Below, in pieces: positions 8,825-17,029 of a DNA stretch of 64,000 nucleotides (the stretch's first letter is position 1; each line of letters opens with the position of its first letter). The stretch spans positions 1-64,000 of the forward strand of contig NZ_CAFK01000314.1 in assembly GCF_000239815.1 (NCBI RefSeq). The letters are read 5' to 3'. The stretch is from Bradyrhizobium sp. STM 3843. Lineage in GTDB: Bacteria; Pseudomonadota; Alphaproteobacteria; Rhizobiales; Xanthobacteraceae. Below the pieces are notes generated by a model. It worked only from the letters and a program-made list of their open reading frames with translations. It was not told where the DNA came from and ran no database searches. The position numbers and the translations under genes were made by a program.

Positions 8825-10852
8825 TCAGGTCGCTTGCGCGCGGATGATGCTGCGCAAAGCTGCATCGGCGACCGCGGCGGCTGTAATGCCGAATTCACGG
8901 TAGAGGACGTCGGCAGGCGCCGATGCACCGAAGCCGTGCATACCGACGAACTCGCCGCTGTCGCCGAGCCAGCGCCCCCAATCGCCTTCGACGGCGGCTT
9001 CGACACCGATCCGCGGCGCCTCTCCGAGAACGCCAGCGCGATACTCGGAAGGCTGCTGACGGAACAGTTCGAAACATGGCGCCGAGACCACTGCGGCGCG
9101 CACGCCGTCGGCAGCAAGCAGCCTGGCGGCCTCACGCGCGATCGCGACTTCCGAGCCGGTCGCTATCAGCGTGACGTCGCGTCCGCTCTCGGGCTCATCG
9201 ACGACGTAAGCGCCGAGCGCCACGCGATTGTGGTCGGACGGCTCTGTCCGGAACGGCGGCAGCGCCTGACGCGAGAGACAAAGCACCGAAGGCGAGGTCT
9301 CGGCCCGCAGCGCGCAATCCCACGCCTCGGCTGTCTCCACCGCATCGGCAGGGCGAAATACCAGCAGGTTCGGGATGGCGCGCAAGGCCGGCACATGCTC
9401 CACGGGCTGGTGGGTCGGGCCATCCTCGCCGAGCCCGATCGAGTCATGCGTCATCACATGGATGACCCGGATGCCCATCAGCGCCGCGAGCCGGATCGCG
9501 GGACGGCTGTAATCGGCGAACGCCAGGAACGTGCCCCCATACGGAATGAACCCGCCGTGCAGCGCGATGCCGTTCATCGCAGCCGCCATCGCATGCTCAC
9601 GCACGCCGTAATGGATATAGTTGCCGTCCATCGTATCGGGCGTGACTGGCTTTTGCGTCTTCGCCTTGGTCAGGTTGGAGTGGGTCAGGTCCGCCGAACC
9701 ACCCAACAGATTGGGCAACGCCTGGGCGATCACGTCGATCACGATCTGCGACGCCTGGCGCGTCGCGATCTTCGGTCCTTCGGTCGTGAGTTGCGCCAGC
9801 AACTGCGACATCTGCTCGACGTAGGCTGCGGGCAATTTCTTGTTCAACGCATCATGACAGGGCGATCGTCCACCCGCGCAGAGCCGCCGCGTTCGCTCCT
9901 TCCACGCCTCACGTTCGGCGCGGCCGCGCGCGCCGACCTCGCGCCAGCTCACCAGCACGTCGGCCGGGACTTCGAATGGTCGATGCAGCCAGTTCAAGGC
10001 TACGCGCGTCTTCTCGACCTCCTCCGCACCGAGCGGCGCGCCGTGCGCCTTTTCAGATCCCTGCCGTCCCGGCGAGCCGAAGCCGATCGTCGTTCGGCAC
10101 GCAATCAGGCTGGGACGATCACTTTGTCGCGCCTGTGCGATCGCATCGGCAATCGCCGCGGGATCGTGGCCGTCGATCCGACGCGTCGCCCAGCCCGATG
10201 CCGCGAAGCGCGCCAGCTGATCATCCGAACAGGCCAGCGAGGTCGAGCCGTCAATCGAGATATGATTGTCGTCGAACAGCACGATCAGGCGGTTGAGCTT
10301 GAGATGTCCCGCCAGCGAGATCGCCTCATGGCTGATGCCTTCCATCAGGCAGCCGTCGCCAGCGATCACATAGGTGTGGTGATCGACCAGGTCGTCACCG
10401 TAACGCGCATTCATCATCCGCTCGGCCAGCGCCATGCCGACCGCGGTTGCAATGCCCTGGCCCAGCGGCCCGGTCGTGGTCTCGACCCCCGGCGTGTGGC
10501 CATATTCGGGATGCCCCGGCGTCTTCGCGCCCCATTGCCGAAACGATTTCAGCTCATCGAGCGTCACGGCCTCGTAGCCCGTCAGATGAAGAAGCGCATA
10601 GAGCAGCATCGAGCCATGGCCTGCCGACAGCACAAAGCGATCGCGATCCGGCCAGGTTGGATCGGCGGGGTCGAATTTGAGAAATTGCGAGAACAGCACG
10701 GTCGCGACATCGGCCATGCCCATCGGCATGCCAGGGTGCCCCGACTTTGCTTTCTCGACCGCGTCGATCGCAAGAAAGCGGATGGCGTTCGCCATCTCGG
10801 CGTGCCTGATCTCCGGCTTCGCAGCCACGGTTTGCAGGGCCATTGCGGTCAT
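8825..10852 (-). CDS. cbbT: Transketolase (Calvin cycle)
   Basis: The 675-residue product is of normal length for a transketolase and transfers two-carbon units using thiamine diphosphate. The N-terminal FLAIDAV-KA-SGHPG-PMG block is present, as are the S-GHGSMLLYALLHL segment and the ThDP motif GDG at 165-167 with the matching Asn near 196. The central DGPTHQPVEH block and the C-terminal domain are also present. I chose the ATG at 10852 because it overlaps the cbbP stop as ATGA and starts the family's normal N-terminus. The open frame runs much further upstream inside cbbP, but that part is the antisense/alternate frame of cbbP and has no transketolase similarity. Confidence 0.95.
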   Translation of the reverse strand: MTAMALQTVAAKPEIRHAEMANAIRFLAIDAVEKAKSGHPGMPMGMADVATVLFSQFLKFDPADPTWPDRDRFVLSAGHGSMLLYALLHLTGYEAVTLDELKSFRQWGAKTPGHPEYGHTPGVETTTGPLGQGIATAVGMALAERMMNARYGDDLVDHHTYVIAGDGCLMEGISHEAISLAGHLKLNRLIVLFDDNHISIDGSTSLACSDDQLARFAASGWATRRIDGHDPAAIADAIAQARQSDRPSLIACRTTIGFGSPGRQGSEKAHGAPLGAEEVEKTRVALNWLHRPFEVPADVLVSWREVGARGRAEREAWKERTRRLCAGGRSPCHDALNKKLPAAYVEQMSQLLAQLTTEGPKIATRQASQIVIDVIAQALPNLLGGSADLTHSNLTKAKTQKPVTPDTMDGNYIHYGVREHAMAAAMNGIALHGGFIPYGGTFLAFADYSRPAIRLAALMGIRVIHVMTHDSIGLGEDGPTHQPVEHVPALRAIPNLLVFRPADAVETAEAWDCALRAETSPSVLCLSRQALPPFRTEPSDHNRVALGAYVVDEPESGRDVTLIATGSEVAIAREAARLLAADGVRAAVVSAPCFELFRQQPSEYRAGVLGEAPRIGVEAAVEGDWGRWLGDSGEFVGMHGFGASAPADVLYREFGITAAAVADAALRSIIRAQAT

Positions 10853-11724
10853 AGCGTGCGCCTCTTTCGTTCCATCAGTTGCAGGATCATCGGCGTCAAA
10901 ATCAGCTGCATCGCGAGGTCCAGCTTCGCGCCGTGAATGACGATCGAATTGGCCCGCGACATGAAGCTCTGCGGGATCATCGAGAGCAGATAGGGGAAAT
11001 CGATGCCGCGGGGATTCTTCAGGCGGATCACCACCATCGATTCGTCCGGAGTCGGGATCCAGCGCGCGATGAAAGGATTTGACGTGTCGACGGTCGGCAC
11101 GCGCTGGAAATTGATGTCGGTCTCCGAGAACTGCGGAATGATGTAGTTCACGTAGTCCGGCATGCGCCGGAGGATCGTGTCGGTCACCGCTTCGGTCGAA
11201 TAGCCGCGCGAGGCGCGATCGCGATGCAGCTTCTGGATCCATTCGAGATTGATGACCGGGACGACGCCGATCTTCAGATCGGCATATTTCGCGATATTCA
11301 CCTTCTCGGTGACGACGGCGCCGTGGAGCCCTTCATAGAACAAGAGATCGGAGTCGCCGGGCAGCTGCGTCCATTCCGTGAATGTGCCTGGGCGCCCGTC
11401 ATAGAGGCGCGCTTCCTCTTCATCATGCACGTAGTGGCGCGTCATGCCGGTGCCGGATTCGGAATAGTCGCGAAAGGTCCTTTCCAGCTCCTCGAACAGG
11501 TTGGTATCGGGGCTGAAATGGCTGAAATGCTTGTTGCCCCGCTCCTGCTCCTCAACCATCTTGCGCCGCATTTCCTCGCGGTCGTAGCGATGGAACGCGT
11601 CGCCTTCGATATAGGTCGCCTTGACGTTCTCGCGGCGGAAGATGTTCTCGAACGTCTTCTTGACCGACGTCGTGCCGGCGCCCGAGGAGCCTGTGATCGA
11701 GATGATGGGATGACGACGTGACAT
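10849..11724 (-). CDS. cbbP: Phosphoribulokinase
   Basis: The 291-residue bacterial-type phosphoribulokinase makes RuBP from ribulose 5-phosphate and ATP. The P-loop GSSGAGTTS lies at residues 12-20, followed by the ID/EGDAFHRYDR segment and the LFYEGLHGAVV block. The IQKLHRDRASRGYS segment of the substrate site is also present. The start at 11724 has a strong ribosome site (GAGGAGGG). A longer open frame upstream would overlap cbbF and has no family similarity. Order cbbF-cbbP with a 10-bp gap and ATGA overlap into cbbT shows one operon. Confidence 0.97.
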   Translation of the reverse strand: MSRRHPIISITGSSGAGTTSVKKTFENIFRRENVKATYIEGDAFHRYDREEMRRKMVEEQERGNKHFSHFSPDTNLFEELERTFRDYSESGTGMTRHYVHDEEEARLYDGRPGTFTEWTQLPGDSDLLFYEGLHGAVVTEKVNIAKYADLKIGVVPVINLEWIQKLHRDRASRGYSTEAVTDTILRRMPDYVNYIIPQFSETDINFQRVPTVDTSNPFIARWIPTPDESMVVIRLKNPRGIDFPYLLSMIPQSFMSRANSIVIHGAKLDLAMQLILTPMILQLMERKRRTL

Positions 11725-11734
11725 GGAGCCCTCC

Positions 11735-12760
11735 TCAGCGGAACAGGCCGCGGCGCGCGAACAGCGGCGCATCGCTGCTTTCGAACAGCGGCTCGACGCC
11801 CTCATGCAGGATGTCGAGGTCGCGCACCGCGCGTGCGTCGCCCATCATCAGCGGCGCGCGCTGGTGCGGCGAGCGGGCCGACAGTTCAAGGACGCGCGAG
11901 CGGCCGTTCGACGCTGCGCCTCCCGCCCATTCCATGATCAGGGCCATCGGATGCGCCTCATACACCAGCCGCAGGCGGCCTTCGCGATAGCCGGGACGCA
12001 GATCGGCCGGATAGAGGAACACGCCGCCGCGTATCAGGATGCGATAGGCTTCAGCCACCAGCGACGCGATCCAGCGCATGTTGAAGTCGCGGCCCCGCGG
12101 CCCGGCCGTGCCGGACAGACATTCGTCGACATAATTGCGGACCGCGCCGTTCCAGTGCCGCCGGTTCGAGGCATTGATCGCGAATTCAGGCGTATCCTGC
12201 GGAATGCGCACGTTCGTCTTGGCAAGCACGAACTCGCGCAGCGACGGATGGAGCACGAACAGATCGACGCGCCGGTCGATCGCCAGCACCAGCGATGTCT
12301 GCGGTCCATAGATGAAGAAGCCCGCCGCGCGCTGCGCGGTGCCCGGCTCGAAGAAGCTCGAGACGACGTCACGGCCACGTGGCCTGATCGAGAAGATGGT
12401 GCCGACCGAGACGTTGTTCTCGAGATTGGCCGAGCCGTCCAACGGATCGATCGCGACGCAGAGCGGCGCCAGCGCATCCACCGTTTCCGGCAGATCGACC
12501 TCCTCGGACAGGATGCCGGCCACCGGCGCCTGGCGCAGCGCCTCCCGCATCAGGCCGTCGGCGACGAGATCAAGCTGCTTTTGTCCGTCGCCGTCGGCAT
12601 TGAACCCGGCGACGCCGTCATTTCCGTCCGAGAGGGGGGCAACGGCAATCAGCCGAGCGATATCGCGCACGGCTGCGGCCAGGGCTTCGATAACCGCAGC
12701 ACAGGACGTTTCGGCGCCTTGCGCGGCGAGATGAGCCTGCAATGTCAGATGTTGGTCCAT
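11735..12760 (-). CDS. cbbF: Fructose-1,6-/sedoheptulose-1,7-bisphosphatase, class I
   Basis: The 341-residue class I bisphosphatase regenerates sugar monophosphates in the Calvin cycle. The metal-binding elements are the SEEVDLPE segment and the DPLDGSANLENN signature. The C-terminal half carries the N-R-HWN segment, the R-IASLVAEAYRIL-RGG sugar-phosphate site and the Y-AHPMALIMEWAGG-A-NG block. It is the first gene of the cbb operon and is divergent from cbbR across 152 bp that should hold the operon promoter and CbbR sites. Confidence 0.95.
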   Translation of the reverse strand: MDQHLTLQAHLAAQGAETSCAAVIEALAAAVRDIARLIAVAPLSDGNDGVAGFNADGDGQKQLDLVADGLMREALRQAPVAGILSEEVDLPETVDALAPLCVAIDPLDGSANLENNVSVGTIFSIRPRGRDVVSSFFEPGTAQRAAGFFIYGPQTSLVLAIDRRVDLFVLHPSLREFVLAKTNVRIPQDTPEFAINASNRRHWNGAVRNYVDECLSGTAGPRGRDFNMRWIASLVAEAYRILIRGGVFLYPADLRPGYREGRLRLVYEAHPMALIMEWAGGAASNGRSRVLELSARSPHQRAPLMMGDARAVRDLDILHEGVEPLFESSDAPLFARRGLFR

Positions 12761-12806
12761 GTGCCCCCTCCCGTACCGCCCGCCCCTCTTGTTCGGGCTT
12801 GACGCT

Positions 12807-12829
12807 TGCGACGTTTCAGCATCGTCGCA
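12807..12829. promoter_or_regulatory. Candidate CbbR operator in the cbbR-cbbF intergenic region
   Basis: A perfect inverted repeat TGCGACG-N9-CGTCGCA lies 47 bp upstream of the cbbF start codon, between the divergent cbbR and cbbF genes. LysR regulators such as CbbR bind dyad sites in exactly this position. A second near-palindromic GC stretch (gcgcgaattgcgcg, around 12841-12854) follows. The symmetry and position are seen directly; binding by CbbR is inferred. Confidence 0.5.
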
Positions 12830-12912
12830 CGCCTATCAAGGCGCGAATTGCGCGATTAGGGAAATTTCTTTATCTTTGGATCGACAAAAGTTTTTTTTAT
12901 GGGAGGAGGATC

Positions 12913-13845
12913 ATGGCTAAGCGCTTTTCGCGCGATTTGACCATCCGGCAGCTCCGCGCGCTCGCGGCAGTCCAGACCTCCGGCTCGGTGACGTCGGCGG
13001 CCGGCCGCCTCCATTTGACGCAACCGGCCGTAACCCTGCAGATCCGTAACCTGCAGGAGCTTGCCGGCCTGCCGCTGATCCAGCGAACCGCGGACGGCAT
13101 GGTCCTGACCGACGCCGGGCGCAGCGTGCTCGTGCTGACCGAACGTGTCGAAGCTGCAATGCTCGATTGCGAACAGGAACTCGAGATGATCGCCGGCCGC
13201 AGCGGCGGGCGCGTGTCGATCGGCGCCGTCAGCACGGCGAAATATTTCGTACCGTTCGCGATCGCTGAATTTTCCCGCCGCTTCCCGAAGATCGACGTGA
13301 GCTTGCGGGTCGGCAATCGCGACACGATCCGCGAGGCGCTACGGGGCTACGACCTCGATATCGCCATCATGGGGCGGCCGCCCGCTGACATCCAGGTCGA
13401 TATGCGGCCGCTCGGCAAACACCCGCACGTCGTGATCGCACCGCAGGGGCACTGGCTCGCCAGGAAGCGGCGGATCGCGCCCACCGATCTCGCGGGCGAG
13501 GTCTTCATCATCCGCGAGGTCGGGTCGGGGACGCGCATGCTGATGGAGGATTTTTTCCGTAAGAACCGATTGCAGCCGAAAATCAGCATGGAGATGGACA
13601 GCAACGAGACCATCAAACAGGCTGTGATCGCGGGTCTCGGCATCGCCTTCATCTCACAGCACACGGTGTCCCACGAGCTCGAAGAGGGCCGGCTGATCGC
13701 GCTGAAGATTCCAGGACTGCCAATCATCCGCCAATGGCATGCGATCCGGCGGGCCGACAAGCTTTTGTTACCGCCCGCCCAGGCAATGCTGGATTTCCTC
13801 GGCAAGGAGGGGGCGCGCTATCTGCCGGATGCGGTCAAGGGCTGA
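12913..13845 (+). CDS. cbbR: CbbR, LysR-family regulator of the Calvin cycle operon
   Basis: The 310-residue LysR-type regulator has an N-terminal winged helix-turn-helix (about residues 7-66, with L-ALAAVQ--GSVT-AA--LHLTQPAVT-QI). The C-terminal effector-binding domain is of the periplasmic-binding-protein fold, with GAVSTAKYFVP near its start. CbbR proteins sense Calvin cycle or redox metabolites and activate cbb transcription. I chose the ATG at 12913, behind a very strong GGGAGGAGG site. The frame upstream overlaps the cbbF start region and is not family-like. The divergent position over cbbF is the classic arrangement. Confidence 0.96.
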   Translation: MAKRFSRDLTIRQLRALAAVQTSGSVTSAAGRLHLTQPAVTLQIRNLQELAGLPLIQRTADGMVLTDAGRSVLVLTERVEAAMLDCEQELEMIAGRSGGRVSIGAVSTAKYFVPFAIAEFSRRFPKIDVSLRVGNRDTIREALRGYDLDIAIMGRPPADIQVDMRPLGKHPHVVIAPQGHWLARKRRIAPTDLAGEVFIIREVGSGTRMLMEDFFRKNRLQPKISMEMDSNETIKQAVIAGLGIAFISQHTVSHELEEGRLIALKIPGLPIIRQWHAIRRADKLLLPPAQAMLDFLGKEGARYLPDAVKG

Positions 13846-13895
13846 CCGCTCGCGCGCGATTGGGCCTGACGTCGGCAGTTTGTCGCATTTCCGAC

Positions 13896-13923
13896 AGGCC
13901 GTCCGCTCGCCCGGACGGCCTTT
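13896..13923 (+). terminator. Probable intrinsic terminator after cbbR
   Basis: A 10-bp perfect stem (AGGCCGTCCG / CGGACGGCCT, loop of 6) lies 50 bp downstream of the cbbR stop and runs into a short T stretch. It separates cbbR from the mod genes. Confidence 0.6.
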
Positions 13924-13979
13924 CCGCAAGCCGCTTGACGACAACGATCGTTGACGCGCCCGGTCCAGGCCGTTTACCG

Positions 13980-14001
13980 TCATGTATACGGGATGATATA
14001 G
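13980..14001 (+). promoter_or_regulatory. Degenerate Mo-box-like site upstream of modA
   Basis: Aligned to the two 22-bp boxes at 16859 and 16888, this stretch keeps 12 of the 17 fixed positions, including a good right half (ATGATATAG against ACAATATAG). It lies 174 bp before the modA start, a reasonable place for a ModE-type repressor site. The match is weak and is offered as a candidate only. Confidence 0.25.
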
Positions 14002-14174
14002 CATATTGCGGGCAGAGCCGATGTGATCCATGGGAATGGAATGGCACTTGCACCATATCTTGGACGCAGATCGCACCGTCGGCTTTGCGACATCGGCGAT
14101 GGAAGCGCCGGGCGGAGCGAACGGTCCTCTGGGCCGACGTCTGTCGGCGCGATGAAGGAATGAGGTTGAACGTG

Positions 14175-14945
14175 ATGAAACTGATCCGCTCGGCGCTGGT
14201 CGCCGCTCTTTGCGCCACGGCCTGCCTGTTCAGCAGCGCAGCTGCATTCGCCGGCAGCGCGAACATTGCCGTGGCCGCGAACTTTACCGAGCCCGCGAAG
14301 GAGATCGCCGCGCTGTTCAAGGCCAAGACCGGCCACGAGGCCGTACTGAGCTTCGGCGCCTCCGGTCAGTTCTACACCCAGATCAAGGAAAATGCGCCGT
14401 TCGCGATCCTGCTCTCCGCGGACGATGAGAGACCGAAAAAACTGGTCGACGAAGGGCTGGGCGTGGCCGACAGCCGCTTCACCTATGCGATCGGCAAGCT
14501 GGTGCTTTGGAGCAAGGATCCCAATGCCGTAAAGGGTGAAGAGACCCTGAAAGCGGCCGCCTTCAACAAGATCTCGATAGCCAATCCGACCGCAGCACCC
14601 TACGGCGCCGCAGCGGTGGAAACCTTGAAGGCGCTCAAGCTCTATGACACGCTGCAGCCCAAGATCGTGATGGGCAACACCATCTCGCAGGCCTTCCAGT
14701 TCGTGGACACCGGCAATGCCGAAATCGGCTTCGTGGCGTTGTCGCAGCTGATGCCGAATGCCGGCGGATCACGCTGGCTGGTGCCGCAGGACCTCTATAG
14801 CGAAATCCGGCAAGATGCCGTGCTCCTGAAATCCTCGGCCGGCAACGAGGCCGCCACCGCCTTCCTCGCTTTCCTGAGAAGCCCCGAAGCCCGCGCCGTG
14901 ATCGAAAAGTTCGGCTATGCGCTCGATCCGAAGTCGGGCTCGTAG
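14175..14945 (+). CDS. modA: ModA, periplasmic molybdate-binding protein
   Basis: The 256-residue product has an N-terminal signal peptide (hydrophobic residues about 7-22, cleavage near AFA-GS). It then starts with the family's NIAVAANFTEPAKEI block. The FGASGQFYTQI segment and the TAAPYGAAA segment carry oxyanion-binding residues typical of ModA. It binds molybdate (or tungstate) in the periplasm and delivers it to ModB. Three in-frame starts exist (14160, GTG 14172, 14175). I chose ATG 14175 because GAGG lies 9 nt upstream and it gives a normal signal peptide. It is followed after 92 bp by modB. Confidence 0.94.
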   Translation: MKLIRSALVAALCATACLFSSAAAFAGSANIAVAANFTEPAKEIAALFKAKTGHEAVLSFGASGQFYTQIKENAPFAILLSADDERPKKLVDEGLGVADSRFTYAIGKLVLWSKDPNAVKGEETLKAAAFNKISIANPTAAPYGAAAVETLKALKLYDTLQPKIVMGNTISQAFQFVDTGNAEIGFVALSQLMPNAGGSRWLVPQDLYSEIRQDAVLLKSSAGNEAATAFLAFLRSPEARAVIEKFGYALDPKSGS

Positions 14946-14992
14946 GCGGAAATGGGTGTAGATCGGCTCGGAATCGTAAGAGCTGAGCTGTC

Positions 14993-15015
14993 ACCCTCCC
15001 CTGGAGGGGGAGGGT
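14993..15015. repeat. GC-rich hairpin between modA and modB
   Basis: An inverted repeat ACCCTCCCC-N5-GGGGAGGGT follows the modA stop by 47 bp. The hairpin could weaken read-through or protect the modA mRNA end, giving more ModA than ModBC. I recall similar CCCTCCCC/GGGGAGGG units as recurrent intergenic elements in Bradyrhizobium, but that is memory, not a search. Confidence 0.45.
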
Positions 15016-15037
15016 CGAAAAAACATGTCCGCACGCC

Positions 15038-15721
15038 ATGACTCTCTCCGGCGATATCTGGCAACCGGTCCGGCTGACGCTCGAGCTGGCCTCGCTTACG
15101 ACGATCATCCTTCTGCTGGTGGGAACGCCGGTGGCCTGGTGGCTGGCGCGCTCGAAGCGCTGGTGGAAGGAGGCTGTCGCGGCGCTGGTGGCGATCCCGC
15201 TCGTGCTGCCGCCGACGGTGCTCGGCTTCTACCTTCTCGTTGCGCTCGGTCCGAACGGACCTGGCGGCCTGCTGGCCTCGCTTTGGGGCGCACGCACCCT
15301 AGCCTTCACGTTTCCGGGCCTGGTGATCGGCTCGGTCCTGTTCTCGATGCCGTTCGTGGTGCAGCCGATCCGCAACGCCTTCGACGCGATGGGCGACAGG
15401 CCGATGGAAGCCGCAGCCACCCTGCGCGCTTCACCCTGGCGTGCGTTCTGGACCGTCGCGGTGCCGCTGGCGAGCCCCGGCTTCCTGACCGGCGCCATTC
15501 TCGGCTTCGCCCACACCGTCGGCGAGTTCGGCGTGGTGTTGATGATCGGCGGCAACATCCCCGGAAAGACCAAGGTGCTGTCGATCGCGATCTATGATTA
15601 CGTCGAGACCTCGCAATGGGCCGAGGCTTCCGTGCTCGCGCTCGGCATGGTCGTCTTCTCCTTCAGCGTCATTCTCGCCATGATGCTGATCGAGAAGAAG
15701 GTCACCCGAATAGCGCCATGA
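15038..15721 (+). CDS. modB: ModB, molybdate ABC transporter permease
   Basis: The 227-residue inner-membrane permease has about five hydrophobic helices. It carries the EAA-type coupling motif (EAAATLRASPWRAFWTVAVP) that contacts ModC. The LPPTVLGFYLL segment and the G-FAHTVGEFGVVLMIGGNIPG block are characteristic of ModB. Its stop codon overlaps the modC start as ATGA, so the two are coupled. The start at 15038 is in frame with the first helix; the nearest GGAGGG lies inside the hairpin about 23 nt upstream, so ribosome entry may depend on local folding. Confidence 0.95.
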   Translation: MTLSGDIWQPVRLTLELASLTTIILLLVGTPVAWWLARSKRWWKEAVAALVAIPLVLPPTVLGFYLLVALGPNGPGGLLASLWGARTLAFTFPGLVIGSVLFSMPFVVQPIRNAFDAMGDRPMEAAATLRASPWRAFWTVAVPLASPGFLTGAILGFAHTVGEFGVVLMIGGNIPGKTKVLSIAIYDYVETSQWAEASVLALGMVVFSFSVILAMMLIEKKVTRIAP

Positions 15722-16818
15722 CTGCCAACACGATCAAGGTCGATTTTCGCGGGCGCCTCGGACGCTTCGAGCTGAACGCGCAATTCGAGCTGCCGGCGCG
15801 CGGCGTCACCGCGATCTTCGGTCCCTCGGGCTGCGGCAAGTCGGCCGTGATGCGCTGCATTGCCGGCCTCAATCGCATGAAGACAGGCTTCTGTTCGGTG
15901 GCCGGCGATGTGTGGCAGGACGAAAAGACCTTCCGCCCGGTGCACCAGCGGCCGATCGGCTACGTATTCCAGGAAGCCAATCTGTTTCCGCATCTCTCGG
16001 TTCACCGCAACCTGATGTACGGGTATCCCGGGCAAGCCGGCGTCGGCGCGATTGCTTTCGACGAGGTCGTCGCCCTGCTCGGGCTTGAGAAGCTGCTGGA
16101 GCGCTCGCCGCGCAACCTCTCCGGCGGCGAACGCCAGCGCGTCGCCATCGGCCGCGCTCTGTTGAGCCAACCGAAGCTCCTGCTGATGGACGAGCCGCTC
16201 TCGGCCTTGGATCAGATGACCAAAGACGAGATCCTGCCCTATCTGGAGCGGCTGCATGCGGCGCTCGACCTGCCGATCCTCTATATCAGCCACGACATGG
16301 CAGAGGTTGAACGGCTCGCCGATCAGCTCGTGCTGATGCGAAGCGGCGGCGTGATTGCCGCCGGGTTGCTCACCGAGCTGCAGGCCGATCTGTCGCTGCC
16401 GCTCTCCGTGTCGCGCGATGCCGCGGTCAGCCTCGACGCAACGGTCATTGCCCAGAACGAAGCAGATGGCACGGCAACGCTCGCGGTCCCCGGCGGCCAG
16501 TTCCTGGTGCCGGCCGAACCTTTGCGGATCGGCGACAGCCGTCGCCTGCGCGTGCTGGCCGATGATGTCAGCCTGGCGCGCGAACAGCCGAGCCGGAGCA
16601 CCATCGTGAACGTGCTCCCGGCCAAGATCCTCAGCATCCGCAGCCAGTCCGATCACCGGGTCACCGCCCTGCTCGGCTTGGGCGCAAACGGCGCAGGCGC
16701 AAGGCTGCTCTCGCGCGTGACCGAGCGCTCCTGGAACGAACTCGATCTCAAGACCGGCCTCGAGGTCTATGTCCAGGTCAAAGGCGTCGCGCTGGTCCGG
16801 CGCGAGCCTTCCGCCTGA
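15718..16818 (+). CDS. modC: ModC, molybdate ABC transporter ATPase
   Basis: The 366-residue ATPase has Walker A GPSGCGKS at residues 35-42, Q-loop FQEANLFPHLSV, signature LSGGERQR, Walker B LLLMDEPLSALD and the switch His in YISHDMAEVERLAD. A C-terminal TOBE domain (about residues 290-366) binds oxyanion and regulates transport. It energises molybdate uptake through ModB. The start at 15718 is fixed by the ATGA overlap with modB; the longer open frame upstream lies within modB. Confidence 0.96.
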   Translation: MTANTIKVDFRGRLGRFELNAQFELPARGVTAIFGPSGCGKSAVMRCIAGLNRMKTGFCSVAGDVWQDEKTFRPVHQRPIGYVFQEANLFPHLSVHRNLMYGYPGQAGVGAIAFDEVVALLGLEKLLERSPRNLSGGERQRVAIGRALLSQPKLLLMDEPLSALDQMTKDEILPYLERLHAALDLPILYISHDMAEVERLADQLVLMRSGGVIAAGLLTELQADLSLPLSVSRDAAVSLDATVIAQNEADGTATLAVPGGQFLVPAEPLRIGDSRRLRVLADDVSLAREQPSRSTIVNVLPAKILSIRSQSDHRVTALLGLGANGAGARLLSRVTERSWNELDLKTGLEVYVQVKGVALVRREPSA

Positions 16819-16858
16819 GGCACCGCCTGCCCCTCTCATGAACAGTGCCGCTTCGCGC

Positions 16859-16880
16859 TGTTATATCCGCGACAATATAG
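16859..16880 (+). promoter_or_regulatory. Mo-box-like operator 1
   Basis: TGTTATAT-N5-ACAATATAG. The same 17 fixed bases recur 29 bp downstream with a different 5-bp centre. The imperfect dyad of TATAT halves resembles ModE/Mop operator sequences (CGxTATATA...TATATAACG type). It lies between modC and the molybdenum-associated genes that follow, 150 bp before the first of them. Confidence 0.6.
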
Positions 16881-16887
16881 GATGCAT

Positions 16888-16909
16888 TGTTATATACTGA
16901 ACAATATAG
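16888..16909 (+). promoter_or_regulatory. Mo-box-like operator 2
   Basis: Second copy of TGTTATAT-N5-ACAATATAG, identical to operator 1 outside the central 5 bp (ACTGA here, CCGCG there). The 29-bp spacing is about three helix turns, so two dimers could bind on nearly the same DNA face. Likely control of the downstream three-gene unit by a ModE-type regulator is inferred. Confidence 0.6.
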
Positions 16910-17029
16910 CTGAAAACCTTGCGAGCGGGGCAGAACTGGATTTTCTTGCAAGAACTCAAGTGGTTGAAATCGGTTCGGGAGACTGGCGCGCCGCTTGCTA
17001 CGACGGTTCTCGCAACACGAGGACCCCCG

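Noticed and set aside
10853..11242. N-terminal extension of transketolase to give an 805-residue protein.
   Set aside because: The extra residues are the alternate frame of cbbP. The ATGA overlap at 10849-10852 and the family N-terminus support the shorter form.
16859..16909. Tandem 22-bp repeats as a minimal CRISPR array.
   Set aside because: There are only two units separated by 7 bp, with internal variable centres. The dyad form and location between molybdenum genes fit operators.
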